Source: Halobacillus dabanensis
GTDB lineage: Bacteria; Bacillota; Bacilli; Bacillales; Halobacillaceae
Assembly (NCBI RefSeq): GCF_900114165.1
Contig: NZ_FOSB01000007.1
Location: forward strand, 1 to 64,000
DNA length: 64,000 nucleotides
Direction: 5' to 3'
In this document: positions 52,717 through 62,110 of the stretch, piece after piece
How the letters are laid out: each line of letters starts with the position of its first letter
Numbering within the stretch: the first letter of the stretch is position 1
Position numbers and translations under genes: made by a program
Notes under the pieces: model-generated
What the model saw: the letters and a program-made list of their open reading frames with translations, nothing else
Databases searched by the model: none
What the model was told of the DNA's origin: nothing

Positions 52717-53283
52717 ATGTCTCTAATCGGAAAAGAAGTACAACCATTCCAGGCAAAAGCATTCAAAGATGGTCAAGATTTCATCGATGTAACAGAACAA
52801 GATTTCAAAGGTCAATGGAGCGTTGTTTGCTTCTACCCGGCAGACTTTTCATTCGTTTGCCCAACAGAATTGGAAGACCTTCAAAATAATTACGAAACAC
52901 TGAAAGAACTAGGTGTAGAAGTTTACTCTGTTTCTACAGATACACACTTCGTACACAAAGGCTGGCATGACAGCTCTGAAAAAATCAACAAAATCAAATA
53001 TCCAATGATCGGTGACCCATCTCAGCAACTATCCCGTCAGTTCGACGTATTGAACGAAGAAGACGGCCTAGCTGATCGCGGTACTTTCGTTATCGACCCA
53101 GACGGCGTCATCCAAACAGTAGAAATCAACGCAGGCGGAATCGGCCGCGATGCAGACAACCTTGTCGGTAAAATCAAAGCCGCTCAATATGTACGCAACA
53201 ACCCAGGCGAAGTTTGCCCAGCGAAATGGGAAGAAGGCGAAGAAACACTTACGCCAAGCCTTGATCTAGTCGGCAAAATTTAA
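52717..53283 (+). CDS. ahpC: Alkyl hydroperoxide reductase subunit C (peroxiredoxin)
   Basis: A 188-residue typical 2-Cys peroxiredoxin reducing H2O2 and organic peroxides. The peroxidatic Cys48 is in FSFVCPTE and the resolving Cys167 in [11 protein letters not shown] 52717 follows AGGAGGAATTCTACT. The gene is cotranscribed with ahpF, 14 bp downstream. Confidence 0.97.
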   Translation: MSLIGKEVQPFQAKAFKDGQDFIDVTEQDFKGQWSVVCFYPADFSFVCPTELEDLQNNYETLKELGVEVYSVSTDTHFVHKGWHDSSEKINKIKYPMIGDPSQQLSRQFDVLNEEDGLADRGTFVIDPDGVIQTVEINAGGIGRDADNLVGKIKAAQYVRNNPGEVCPAKWEEGEETLTPSLDLVGKI

Positions 53284-53297
53284 GGAGTGAAACATCA

Positions 53298-54833
53298 ATG
53301 GTCCTCGATGCACAAATAAAAGCACAATTAGAAGAGTATCTAAAGCTTTTAGAAGGTGACATCGAACTGAAAGTCAGCGCGGGAGACGATAAAGTCTCCC
53401 GTGACATGCTGGCTCTCACGGATGAGCTTGCATCCATGTCACCTAAAATTACTGTACAAAATAAAGAAATGAAACGCACACCAAGCTTCAGTGTGAACCG
53501 TCCTCAAGAAGAAACAGGTGTCACGTTTGCCGGCGTTCCGCTTGGTCATGAATTCACGTCCCTTGTACTTGCTTTACTGCAAGTGAGTGGCAGAGCACCA
53601 AAAATCGACGATACGATGATCGATCAGATCAAAAACATTTCCGGTGAGTTCCATTTCGAAACCTATGTCAGCTTAAGCTGCCATAACTGTCCGGATGTCG
53701 TTCAGGCTCTGAATATCATGAGCGTGCTGAACCCTGGTATTACGCACACAATGATCGACGGTGCAGCATTCAAAGAAGAAGCGGAAAACAACAACGTCAT
53801 GGCAGTTCCATCTGTTTATCTTAATGGAGAATTCTTCAGTGGAGGACGCACGACACTTGAGGAAATTGTTGCGAAAATCAGTGAAGGACCATCTCCAGAG
53901 GAATTCACCAACCGTGATCCATACGATGTTCTTGTTATTGGTGGTGGACCTGCAGGTGCGAGTGCAGCTATTTATTCTGCGCGTAAAGGTATTCGTACCG
54001 GAATCGTTGCCGAACGCTTTGGCGGTCAGGTTCTTGATACGATGACGATTGAAAACTTCATCAGTGTAAAAAGCACGGAAGGACCGAAGTTTGCAGCAAG
54101 CCTCGAAGAACACGTCAAGGATTATGAGATCGATATCATGAATTTGCAGCGTGCGAAAAGCTTGCAAAAGAACGACGACAACATGTTCGAATTGGAACTC
54201 GACAATGGTGGTGTACTGAAGAGTAAAACCGTCATCATCTCCACAGGGGCACGCTGGCGTCAAATCGGCGTTCCTGGCGAAGAAGAGTTCAAGAACAAAG
54301 GTGTCGCGTATTGCCCGCACTGTGATGGTCCATTGTTCGAAGGCAAAGACGTTGCAGTGATCGGTGGAGGGAACTCTGGTGTCGAAGCAGCAATCGACCT
54401 TGCAGGCATCGTTCAGAATGTGACTGTACTTGAGTTCGCAGGCGAATTGAAAGCTGATGAAGTCTTACAAGAGCGTTTGAATAGCCTCCCGAATGTCGAT
54501 GTTAAAACGAATGCACAAACAACAGAAATCACTGGTGATGATAATGTGAACGGAATCACATATATCGACCGTGCATCTGGTGAAGAACAACACGTCGACC
54601 TTGAAGGGGTCTTTGTCCAAATCGGTCTTGTACCGAACACGGAATGGTTGGATGAGTCAGTTGAGAGAAACCGCATCGGTGAAATCATCACAGATAAACG
54701 CGGAGCAACAAGCGTCCCTGGTTTATTTGCTGCCGGTGATGTTACCGACAGCCCGCACAATCAAATCATCATTTCAATGGGGGATGGAGCCAATGCTTCT
54801 CTCGGTGCATTTGATTATTTGATTCGTAACTAA
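53298..54833 (+). CDS. ahpF: Alkyl hydroperoxide reductase subunit F
   Basis: A 511-residue NADH-dependent flavoprotein that recycles AhpC. The N-terminal tandem thioredoxin-fold domain has the Cys128-His-Asn-Cys131 centre. The C-terminal thioredoxin-reductase-like part has GGGPAGASAAIYSARKG, the Cys339-Pro-His-Cys342 disulphide and GLFAAGDVTDSPHNQI. Start ATG 53315 is not needed; ATG 53298 follows AAGGAGTG. It ends before a strong terminator. Confidence 0.96.
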   Translation: MVLDAQIKAQLEEYLKLLEGDIELKVSAGDDKVSRDMLALTDELASMSPKITVQNKEMKRTPSFSVNRPQEETGVTFAGVPLGHEFTSLVLALLQVSGRAPKIDDTMIDQIKNISGEFHFETYVSLSCHNCPDVVQALNIMSVLNPGITHTMIDGAAFKEEAENNNVMAVPSVYLNGEFFSGGRTTLEEIVAKISEGPSPEEFTNRDPYDVLVIGGGPAGASAAIYSARKGIRTGIVAERFGGQVLDTMTIENFISVKSTEGPKFAASLEEHVKDYEIDIMNLQRAKSLQKNDDNMFELELDNGGVLKSKTVIISTGARWRQIGVPGEEEFKNKGVAYCPHCDGPLFEGKDVAVIGGGNSGVEAAIDLAGIVQNVTVLEFAGELKADEVLQERLNSLPNVDVKTNAQTTEITGDDNVNGITYIDRASGEEQHVDLEGVFVQIGLVPNTEWLDESVERNRIGEIITDKRGATSVPGLFAAGDVTDSPHNQIIISMGDGANASLGAFDYLIRN

Positions 54834-54850
54834 TAGGTTCATAGATTACT

Positions 54851-54889
54851 AAAAATCCCGGATTTGTTCAAGCCAAATCCGGGATTTTT
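54851..54889. terminator. Terminator of ahpCF
   Basis: A perfect 16-bp stem (54851-54866 with 54874-54889) begins in five A and ends in six T. A second hairpin AGCAGGGC/GCCCTGCT at 54916-54940 probably serves the minus-strand gene ending at 54949. Confidence 0.9.
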
Positions 54890-54948
54890 TCATGGCTCAT
54901 AGCCAACAATAGTAAAGCAGGGCCCATGAAGAGCCCTGCTGTTTATTT

Positions 54949-55482
<534 letters not shown>

Positions 55483-55495
55483 TCACCACCTTATT

Positions 55496-56365
55496 CTACG
55501 AGGTCATAATCTGGCCACCATTGACATGAATGCACTGACCAGTCATATAAGAACCTTCTTTTGAAGCTAACAACACATATGGACCTATCAACTCTGAAGG
55601 CTGACCAGGACGGTTCATCGGGGTATCGGTACCAAACTCGCCAACCTTCTCTTCATCGAATGTGGAGGGAATCAGTGGTGTCCAGATCGGACCCGGTGCC
55701 ACCATATTGACACGGATTCCTTCTTCCACGAGATTGGCTGCCATGCTGCGGGTAAAGCCGACGATAGCACCTTTTGTAGACGTATAATCAATAAGAGCCG
55801 GATTCCCTTTATAAGGGTTAACGGAAGTAGTATTGATGATGGAATTCCCTTCTTTCAAATGCGGCAGCGCAAACTTAGTCAAATGGAAGATGGAGTAGAT
55901 ATTCGTTTTGAACGTCTTATCCCATTGTTCAAAGGAAATGTCTTGAAGGTCTTCCGTCGGATATTGGACCGCCGCGTTGTTCACCAGTATATCGAGCTGG
56001 CCGAAGTGATCCACCGTTTTCTCAATTAGCTCCTTGCATGTTTCTTCCTCGGTGATATCTCCTGGCATCAAAAAGCATTTTACGCCTTCCTGCTCGACCC
56101 ATTCCTTCGTCTGTTGGGCGTCACTCTCTTCTTCGTTTAGATAGTTAATGGCCACATTGGCCCCTTCTTTCGCATAAGCAATTGCGACCGCACGTCCAAT
56201 TCCACTATCTCCGCCTGTGATCAGAGCGACCTGGTCTAGGAGCTTCTCACTTCCTTTGTAATCAAGCGGCTGAACAGGAAGAGGATCCATTTCAGACTCT
56301 ATCCCTGGCTGTCTCGCTTGAGTCTGTTTCGGTTGACCGCCGACCTGGCGTTTATTAATATCCAT
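55496..56365 (-). CDS. ydaD: SDR oxidoreductase, general stress protein (YdaD/YhxC-like)
   Basis: A 289-residue short-chain dehydrogenase. The cofactor motif ITGGDSGIGRA, NNAAVQYP, and the catalytic Ser with Tyr-x-x-x-Lys (DYTSTKGA) are present; the N-terminal extension (KRQVGGQPKQTQARQPG) is typical of general stress protein 39-type enzymes. ATG 56365 follows AAAGGAGAATGCGAA; the longer frame to 56599 has no signal and crosses the promoter. Its substrate is unknown. It is the first gene of a two-gene operon with the lyxose isomerase. Confidence 0.88.
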   Translation of the reverse strand: MDINKRQVGGQPKQTQARQPGIESEMDPLPVQPLDYKGSEKLLDQVALITGGDSGIGRAVAIAYAKEGANVAINYLNEEESDAQQTKEWVEQEGVKCFLMPGDITEEETCKELIEKTVDHFGQLDILVNNAAVQYPTEDLQDISFEQWDKTFKTNIYSIFHLTKFALPHLKEGNSIINTTSVNPYKGNPALIDYTSTKGAIVGFTRSMAANLVEEGIRVNMVAPGPIWTPLIPSTFDEEKVGEFGTDTPMNRPGQPSELIGPYVLLASKEGSYMTGQCIHVNGGQIMTS

Positions 56366-56410
56366 TTCGCATTCTCCTTTATCTTTAATCATTTTGTCTA
56401 TGTAGAAGGA

Positions 56411-56436
56411 ATACCTCACCTTTTGTGTTTGTAAAC
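56411..56436 (-). promoter_or_regulatory. Candidate sigma-B promoter of ydaD-ydaE
   Basis: On the minus strand GTTTAC (56436-56431), a 14-bp spacer and AGGTAT (56416-56411) fit the sigma-B pattern. It has the same form as the candidate before the DUF948/YtxH operon and lies about 45 bp upstream of a gene whose homologue is in the sigma-B regulon. Confidence 0.6.
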
Positions 56437-56534
56437 ACTTGTAACCGGATGCATAGGAAATTTCGATAAAACGAAAGGGGCCCCCACATGTAACACCTCT
56501 ACAACAAGCAATTGAGAATACAGCTTTCTTATTG

Positions 56535-56576
56535 AAAAAAAGACGTCCTGCTTTAATAGCAATGACGTCTTTTTTA
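56535..56576. terminator. Terminator between the AraC-type regulator and ydaD
   Basis: AAAAAAGACGTC (to 56547) pairs with GACGTCTTTTTT (from 56564), with TGCT/AGCA inside. It ends the regulator transcript on the minus strand before the ydaD promoter. Confidence 0.85.
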
Positions 56577-56599
56577 TGGAGAAACAACCTGTCGTACAT

Positions 56600-57472
56600 T
56601 TATTTTTTTCTTACAGGTATCCAAATTTCACTTTTCACCGATGACGCGGAAAGATCTTTACTTTTAATGGATAACATTTCAGGCCCTTCAGCTACTTCGT
56701 AATTAGAGGATGAAAACCACTCAGAGTAAATTCTGCCCCAAGTTTCCTGCAGTGTATCCGGGAAAGGCCCTTCCGATTCGAATTTGGCCCATGTTAAAGC
56801 AGGCACTTCTAGAACTGTAAAATCTTCGGGGCACTCTTTTGTCGTAGCTACACCGATATATTGATCAAGCTCCCCTTTCTCTTCCATTCGTCCTTCCGAA
56901 AAGTTTGTGGATGCTTGAATCATTCCTTTTGGTTCAACATTGGAGAGTTGCTTTAATTCATCCACACACCCTTTTGTTAAAGATTTCCACATCTTTGTGA
57001 TCTCCGGATTTTCTCCTCCGAAAATAATTGGCACTCTTTTCATAATCCCCACTAATCGAAAAGCATCTTTTTGTTCGATTCGATAGTTCATTTCATTCCC
57101 TCCTCTTATGGATAATTGGAAGGTCATTGGGGGGTAAGCTTTCAATGGTTTATCACTATTTCTAGCTTCAGAGGGTGTCACCCCATGAAAATGTTGAAAA
57201 GCCCTGGTAAACGAATCTGGTGAATGATAGCCATATTTCAACGCAACATCCACGATTTTCACTTTACTATTATAAAGTTCGAACGCAGCAAGGCTAAAGC
57301 GTCTTCTGCGGATGTATTCAGATAATGTCATACCGGCAAGGAAAGAAAACATTCGTTTAAAATGATATTCAGAACAATGCGCTATCCTCGCTGCCATCTT
57401 GAAATCAATAGTTTCTGTAAGGTTATCTTCTAAATAATTCATGGCATCATTCATGGTCTTAAGCATATCCAT
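56600..57472 (-). CDS. AraC-family regulator with GyrI-like ligand domain
   Basis: A 290-residue regulator. Residues 1-105 hold two helix-turn-helix motifs of the AraC type ([23 protein letters not shown] and [24 protein letters not shown]). Residues 125-290 match the GyrI-like effector-binding domain of Rob/SoxS-type and BmrR-type regulators ([33 protein letters not shown]). It probably binds small lipophilic or cationic ligands. ATG 57472 follows GGAGGTCAGAGG. No exporter gene is next to it, so its target is not evident. Confidence 0.87.
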   Translation of the reverse strand: MDMLKTMNDAMNYLEDNLTETIDFKMAARIAHCSEYHFKRMFSFLAGMTLSEYIRRRRFSLAAFELYNSKVKIVDVALKYGYHSPDSFTRAFQHFHGVTPSEARNSDKPLKAYPPMTFQLSIRGGNEMNYRIEQKDAFRLVGIMKRVPIIFGGENPEITKMWKSLTKGCVDELKQLSNVEPKGMIQASTNFSEGRMEEKGELDQYIGVATTKECPEDFTVLEVPALTWAKFESEGPFPDTLQETWGRIYSEWFSSSNYEVAEGPEMLSIKSKDLSASSVKSEIWIPVRKK

Positions 57473-57794
57473 CCTCTGACCTCCTTCTCCTTTATCGTAA
57501 CAGGAGCATGAATATTCCTCCCGACTTTCTGTGCACGGTTATGTAGGATTATCATTACCAGTAAATATATGTACTTTCTTCATTATTTTTGAGCCCGCCC
57601 CAATCTATTAGCGAATTAAAGCGGTAGATAAAGGTCAAATATTTACTATCCCTAAAGCAAATCGGAACTCTTTATATACCCACCCACCGCCTTTATTGCT
57701 CCTAGATCTCAAAATTTTATGGTACCGTATGAACCCATCACCCCCGATTGAGGTAAATTACAAAGAAATCACTTGGAACCAAAGGGATACATTT

Positions 57795-57826
57795 AAAAAA
57801 AATGCTCTTCCCCTAAAGGAAGAGCA
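57795..57826 (-). terminator. Terminator of the TRAP operon
   Basis: TGCTCTTCC (57803-57811) pairs with GGAAGAGCA (57818-57826); on the minus strand a T run follows from the A run 57795-57802. The rest of the gap (57473-57794) contains no visible gene; it should carry the promoter of the AraC-type regulator. Confidence 0.85.
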
Positions 57827-57831
57827 GAGTC

Positions 57832-59121
57832 CTAAAATAGATTTGGATTGATCATTTCCGGAACATAAAAAGCAATGCTCGGAATAAAAGTAACGGCAAG
57901 CAGGACGACAACTACCACCGTAATATACGGAAGCACAGATTTGAATGACCTTTCAATCGGAAGCCTGCCGATTTTAGCGGCCAACAGTAAACATAGTCCA
58001 TACGGCGGTGTAACAAGTCCAACAGCTAACGTCATGATCGTAATGATGCCTAGTAAAATCGGACTGACATCAAACGTAATTGCAACGGGAAGCACGACCG
58101 GAATAAACAAAATCATTGCAGGAATAGCATCCATAAATGTTCCTACGAAAAGGAAGAATCCGATGATGATCAATAAGAAAATCCATTTGCTGTCAATGTT
58201 ATTGGCGAAGAACTGTTCTGCCCAAACGGACAATTGATAGTAACTCATCAATTCACCCAGAGCATTAGCTGCTGCCAAAGCAAACAATGATAAGGAGCTT
58301 AGTGTCAACGTATCTACGAAAATCTTAGGAAAATCCTTAACCTTCAATGTCTTATAGTAAAACATACCGACAATAACGGTATAGATCGAAGCAAAGGCGG
58401 CTGCTTCTGTGGCAGTAAAAATACCTGTAATGATTCCACCGATCAGAATGACAGGTGTCATTAGCGCCGGAATAGTGTCCAAGAACTGTTTAATGAAGTT
58501 GGACATCGATGCTCTTTGATAGGTTGGGTAGTCTCGTTTTAATGCAAGGAGATAGACGATCACCATCATACTCAAACCTATAAGAATACCAGGGATGATT
58601 CCTACGAGAAAAAGAGCCCCAACCGAAACATTCGTCAGTCCAGCATAAATGATCATAGGAATACTTGGTGGAATGATGACCCCGATTGTTGAAGAGGCAG
58701 CCGTGACCCCGACAGCTGTCCCGGTATCGTACCCCTGTTTTTTCATGTTCGGAATCAAAATCTTCCCGACACCCGCTGTATCTGCCTGTGAAGCACCGGA
58801 AACCCCGGCAAACAGCATTGATACGAGAATGTTAGCATGAGCAAGTCCTCCACGGATATGCCCCACAAGTGATAATGAAAAGTCAATCAATTTTTGAGAA
58901 ATCTGACCACTGTTCATCAAGTTAGCTGCCAAGATGAATAGTGGCACAGCCAACAGAACAAAGGAATCTAGGCCGTTCAGCATTTTGACTGGAACCGTAA
59001 CTTCAGGAATATAAGGAACATTGAAAATACCTATCATAGCAACAATTCCAATAACAAACGCAATCGGAATTCCGATGATCATCAATAAGATGAATAACAC
59101 GACTAATAATGGCCCGATCAT
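57832..59121 (-). CDS. dctM: TRAP transporter large permease (DctM)
   Basis: A 429-residue, about 12-helix TRAP large permease of the DctM type: VLFILLMIIGIPIAFVIG, LFAGVSGASQADTAGVGKILIP, VTAASSTIGVIIPPSIPMIIYA and TEAAAFASIYTVIVG. It carries out sodium-driven import of the ligand delivered by DctP. It overlaps dctQ by 4 bp. It is last in the operon, followed by a terminator. Confidence 0.94.
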   Translation of the reverse strand: MIGPLLVVLFILLMIIGIPIAFVIGIVAMIGIFNVPYIPEVTVPVKMLNGLDSFVLLAVPLFILAANLMNSGQISQKLIDFSLSLVGHIRGGLAHANILVSMLFAGVSGASQADTAGVGKILIPNMKKQGYDTGTAVGVTAASSTIGVIIPPSIPMIIYAGLTNVSVGALFLVGIIPGILIGLSMMVIVYLLALKRDYPTYQRASMSNFIKQFLDTIPALMTPVILIGGIITGIFTATEAAAFASIYTVIVGMFYYKTLKVKDFPKIFVDTLTLSSLSLFALAAANALGELMSYYQLSVWAEQFFANNIDSKWIFLLIIIGFFLFVGTFMDAIPAMILFIPVVLPVAITFDVSPILLGIITIMTLAVGLVTPPYGLCLLLAAKIGRLPIERSFKSVLPYITVVVVVLLAVTFIPSIAFYVPEMINPNLF

Positions 59122-59594
59122 TCTGCAACCTCCTCTGTGTTGAAGTTTTTAACATTTCGAAAAATATGGGCAAGCGTGTAAATAAACATGGTAGCTCCCA
59201 TGATCGGGACAGAAATCCAAACATATCCCATCTTCATAAACTCCAAAGAGACCCATTCATAGCCCCAGAAGTTTTGAACCGCCTGGATACCGAAATAAAA
59301 GATGCCGAAAGTGAATACTAGTAAAATCAAATCATTGACGAGGTAAAGACTGTTTTTACCCTTTCCTTTTAACTTCTTCAATAGGAAGTCAAATTGGAAG
59401 TGCTCTCGTCTATTCAGCATGACCGCAGCTCCCATGAATACAGACCAGATAAAAGAATAGGTCGCTACTTCTTCTGTCCAAATCGCTGAGATCCCTGTAA
59501 ATCGTGTGAGTACTTGGATGACAATAGTGATAAAAAAAGTGATGAGAAACAGGACTCCGATTGTTAACTGAATTCGTTCAAGCCATTTAATCAC
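59118..59594 (-). CDS. dctQ: TRAP transporter small permease (DctQ)
   Basis: A 158-residue four-helix small TRAP permease (RFTGISAIWTEEVATYSFIWSVFMGAAVMLNRREHFQFD). It starts at GTG 59594 with AGGAGG ten bases upstream. It forms the membrane complex with the overlapping dctM product. A 75-bp gap with an imperfect hairpin separates it from dctP. Confidence 0.92.
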   Translation of the reverse strand: MIKWLERIQLTIGVLFLITFFITIVIQVLTRFTGISAIWTEEVATYSFIWSVFMGAAVMLNRREHFQFDFLLKKLKGKGKNSLYLVNDLILLVFTFGIFYFGIQAVQNFWGYEWVSLEFMKMGYVWISVPIMGATMFIYTLAHIFRNVKNFNTEEVAE

Positions 59595-59616
59595 TGTTAT
59601 AAAACCTCCTAATTAA

Positions 59617-59668
59617 AGAAGTGAAAAGGGAAGGGCACCACGGCGGTACCCCCCGTCTTTTTGCTTCT
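59617..59668 (-). other. Imperfect hairpin between dctP and dctQ
   Basis: On the minus strand AGAAG and AAAAG-GGGG segments pair with CCC-CTTTT and CTTCT (59617-59668). It has no strong T run, so it may protect the upstream dctP RNA 3' end or slow transcription, letting the binding protein be made in excess over the permeases. Confidence 0.35.
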
Positions 59669-59669
59669 C

Positions 59670-60698
59670 TTATTTCAATTCATTAATTTTGTCCAAAAGG
59701 TCTTGAGCTCCGATTTCTTCCGCACGTTTTTCAATAAGCGGTTTAGCCAGATCTATAAATGGCTGACGATTTATATCGTTCACTTCCGCACCATCATCAA
59801 TAGCCTGCTGCTTGTATTCTTCTTCCTGTTTATTAACTGCTTCACGTTCTTTTTGGACAGAAGCTTCTGCTGCTTTCATGATTGCTTCCTTTTGTTCCTC
59901 TGAATAGTTTTCAAATTTCTTGCCATTGATTAATAAAAAGCGAGTTGTGTAATCGTGCGCTGTTTCTGTCACAAATTTTCCGTTATCTGTCTTATGGTGG
60001 TTTTCCTGAACAAAGTAAGGGTAAGAGTTTTCAGAAGCATCGACAACGCCCTGTTGAAGTCCCTGGTATAATTCGCCCCAGGCTACAGAAGTCGGTACGG
60101 CTCCCGTCTGCTCCCAATAGTCAGCGATTGCACCGGAGGTTTGAGTACGGTACTTCACTCCTTCCAAATCATCCATAGACTCCAGAGGCTTTTTGCCGTA
60201 ATAATGGCGAACCCCTGCTGACCAGTAGCCTAGCAATTTAAAATCATTGTTTGATTTTTCATTAATGATGCTGGCCATCTCTTCACCTACTTCTCCATCC
60301 ACGACATTTTCCCAGTGATCATAGTTCTCGAATACATATGGAAGTGCGAAAAGATCGATTTCGTCTATTCCCGTTTTGGTCATGAATCCTGGAGAAACCA
60401 GCACGACATCTGCCGCACCGAGCTTTAACTTTTCAACGAGCTCCGACTCACTTGTTCCTAATGTACCTGCGTGTACTTCTACTTCAATATTGGCATCCGA
60501 ACTCTCTGCAGATTCTTTAAATGCTTCCATCCCAATCTGATAAGGGTTTTCAGGGGAGGTCTGGTTGTGAGCGGCGACTATTTTCAGTTTCCCATCTCCA
60601 GAAGCTCCACTAGCTTCGTCGTCCCCACCGCATCCTGTCAATGCCAATACACCTGCAATCATCATAACTAGCAAAAGTGATAAAGACTTTTTCATCAT
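59670..60698 (-). CDS. dctP: TRAP transporter solute-binding lipoprotein (DctP)
   Basis: A 342-residue extracytoplasmic binding protein with a lipoprotein signal peptide (lipobox LTGC, Cys23) and the DctP fold: FKESAESSDANIEVEVHAGTLG, GVRHYYGKKPLESMDDLEGVKYRTQ, and AWGELYQGLQQGVVDASENSYPY. The Arg in VKYRTQ normally binds the ligand carboxylate, so a sugar acid or related carboxylate is expected. It starts at ATG 60698 after GAGGAGG. The family resembles DctP proteins for C4-dicarboxylates and uronate-type ligands; the ligand is not known. Confidence 0.92.
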   Translation of the reverse strand: MMKKSLSLLLVMMIAGVLALTGCGGDDEASGASGDGKLKIVAAHNQTSPENPYQIGMEAFKESAESSDANIEVEVHAGTLGTSESELVEKLKLGAADVVLVSPGFMTKTGIDEIDLFALPYVFENYDHWENVVDGEVGEEMASIINEKSNNDFKLLGYWSAGVRHYYGKKPLESMDDLEGVKYRTQTSGAIADYWEQTGAVPTSVAWGELYQGLQQGVVDASENSYPYFVQENHHKTDNGKFVTETAHDYTTRFLLINGKKFENYSEEQKEAIMKAAEASVQKEREAVNKQEEEYKQQAIDDGAEVNDINRQPFIDLAKPLIEKRAEEIGAQDLLDKINELK

Positions 60699-60718
60699 TT
60701 ATTCCTCCTCATTTATAA

Positions 60719-60733
60719 TTGAATCCGCTTACA
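60719..60733. promoter_or_regulatory. Near-consensus cre before dctP
   Basis: TTGAATCCGCTTACA matches WTGNAANCGNWNNCW except at one fixed position. It lies 21 bp upstream of dctP. On the minus strand TTGTTA followed by an AT-rich TTATAT about 17 bp on (near 60790-60820) could be an internal promoter for dctPQM. A LacI-type operator for the upstream regulator would look similar. Confidence 0.4.
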
Positions 60734-60814
60734 ATTAAATGGAAACTACCCCTTAAACAGCTATATAGCTTTTTTCCATATACGATTGCGCCATATAATA
60801 GTTGTATCTCCTCA

Positions 60815-60922
60815 CTAACAAGTGTCTCTGTAATAGGGGGAATTCACTTCCTCTGCCTTTCTGATCAGAGAAATGGCTTGCTCCTCTGTCAGACGATCTA
60901 ACAGATTTATAGATTGTCCCTC
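60815..60922 (-). other. Short in-frame open stretch after hxlB
   Basis: Directly after the hxlB TAA, in the same frame, 35 codons without a start read EGQSINLLDRLTEEQAISLI, then RKAEEVNSPYYRDTC, to a TAG at 60815. The composition (amphipathic E/R/K helix) looks protein-like. HxlB proteins normally end with HANLE as here, so it is not a lost HxlB tail. It may be a gene remnant or chance. Confidence 0.35.
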
Positions 60923-61477
60923 TTATTCCAAATTAGCGTGTCGTTTTGCCATTTGTTCGTGAGTGTGACCTTCCTGCTGTTTAACAGCATAAATGATTAC
61001 CGCATCAAGCATCAGATGAACAGATTGATCAAACTGATTACCAAGGGGCTGAATCGTGTCTGGTTCTTCCTGCAATCGCTTTTTTGTGGCTGCTGGAACA
61101 ACCAGTGTCAAATTGCTTTCTTCTGCTATGGCAGATTTCGGATTGGTGGTAACAGCTGCTATCACAGCACCCGCTTCTTTGGCGCTTAAAGCAAATTGAT
61201 GTAGGGATTTTGTAGAACCTGAACCGGAGATTACAACTAGCAAATCTCCCTTTTCGATACTTGGTGTTATCGTCTCGCCTGTAACATAGACGGTAAACCC
61301 TGCATGCATCAGTCTCATGGCAAAAGCTTTCCCCATCAATCCTGACCGCCCCTCTCCTGATACGAAAATCCTTTTAGCAGAAAGAAGATGGTTAGCGAGC
61401 TCTTCCGCCTGGTCTTCTTCTATATTAGAGAGCACGTGCTGGATTTCATCGCTGACGGTTTGAATCGTTTGCTTCAT
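60923..61477 (-). CDS. hxlB: 6-phospho-3-hexuloisomerase-like protein (HxlB-like)
   Basis: A 184-residue SIS-domain isomerase: FVSGEGRSGLMGKAFAMRLMHAGF, ISGSGSTKSLHQFALSAKEAGA and the family's terminal MAKRHANLE. In the ribulose-monophosphate pathway HxlB converts 3-hexulose-6-phosphate to fructose-6-phosphate. It overlaps the hxlA-like gene by 32 bp, so the two are tightly coupled. The usual regulator HxlR is absent; instead the pair sits with a sugar kinase, LacI regulator and TRAP transporter, so a different substrate is plausible. Confidence 0.88.
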   Translation of the reverse strand: MKQTIQTVSDEIQHVLSNIEEDQAEELANHLLSAKRIFVSGEGRSGLMGKAFAMRLMHAGFTVYVTGETITPSIEKGDLLVVISGSGSTKSLHQFALSAKEAGAVIAAVTTNPKSAIAEESNLTLVVPAATKKRLQEEPDTIQPLGNQFDQSVHLMLDAVIIYAVKQQEGHTHEQMAKRHANLE

Positions 61478-62102
61478 AGTTTGTTATCATTCCTTTCATT
61501 TTCACGGCTGTATCCTGACGGTCTGAGCTTTTTGTAATGCCACTCCCAACAATCAGCGTATCTGGCCGGTGGTCGAGTATCGATGGAAGGGATCCAAGGT
61601 TAATTCCACCTGCCACCGCCACTTGTAAATGGGGATAATGTTTAACAAGGGTAAATAAATCTTCCTCCTGCATCTCGCCTGTTTCCTGCATATCCTTACC
61701 GAAGTGCAGACTGACTAGATCAACTCCGATGTCAGAAAGTTCGCGAATGCGAGCCTCATCCTTTACGCCAAGCAAATCAATCATTATTCTCCCATGGAAA
61801 TCCTCCGCAACTTTCAAGGTATCTTTAATCGTCTGGTCTGCAGAAAAGGACATCACAGTAGTGATATCTGCTCCCGCTTCAAATGCTTGCACTGCCTCAT
61901 GTTTTCCAGCATCACATGTTTTCATATCAGCAACTAGCGTCTTATGCGGAAACGCTTTCTTTATCTCCCTGACTATCTCCATTCCATACTCCTTAATTAC
62001 CCCTGTGCCGACCTCTATCCAGTCAATGGACTCCTTCGTATCCTCAATCGCCTGGAAGCAATCCTCTCTAGACATCCGGTCTAAAGCAAGCTGCAAATTC
62101 AT
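61446..62102 (-). CDS. hxlA: 3-hexulose-6-phosphate synthase-like protein (HxlA-like)
   Basis: A 218-residue barrel of the orotidine-phosphate decarboxylase superfamily: MNLQLALDRM, the metal/catalytic motif ADMKTCDAGKHEA (D-x-K-x-x-D), LHFGKDMQ and phosphate loop VAVAGGIN plus LIVGSGIT. Hexulose-6-phosphate synthases (formaldehyde fixation) and 3-keto-gulonate-6-phosphate decarboxylases share this fold. DAGK recalls the decarboxylase, whereas H-x-G-x-D-x-Q recalls the synthase. It starts at ATG 62102 behind AGGGATAAGG, 8 bp after the kinase gene. The true reaction needs testing. Confidence 0.85.
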   Translation of the reverse strand: MNLQLALDRMSREDCFQAIEDTKESIDWIEVGTGVIKEYGMEIVREIKKAFPHKTLVADMKTCDAGKHEAVQAFEAGADITTVMSFSADQTIKDTLKVAEDFHGRIMIDLLGVKDEARIRELSDIGVDLVSLHFGKDMQETGEMQEEDLFTLVKHYPHLQVAVAGGINLGSLPSILDHRPDTLIVGSGITKSSDRQDTAVKMKGMITNYEANDSNRQR

Positions 62103-62110
62103 CCTTATCC

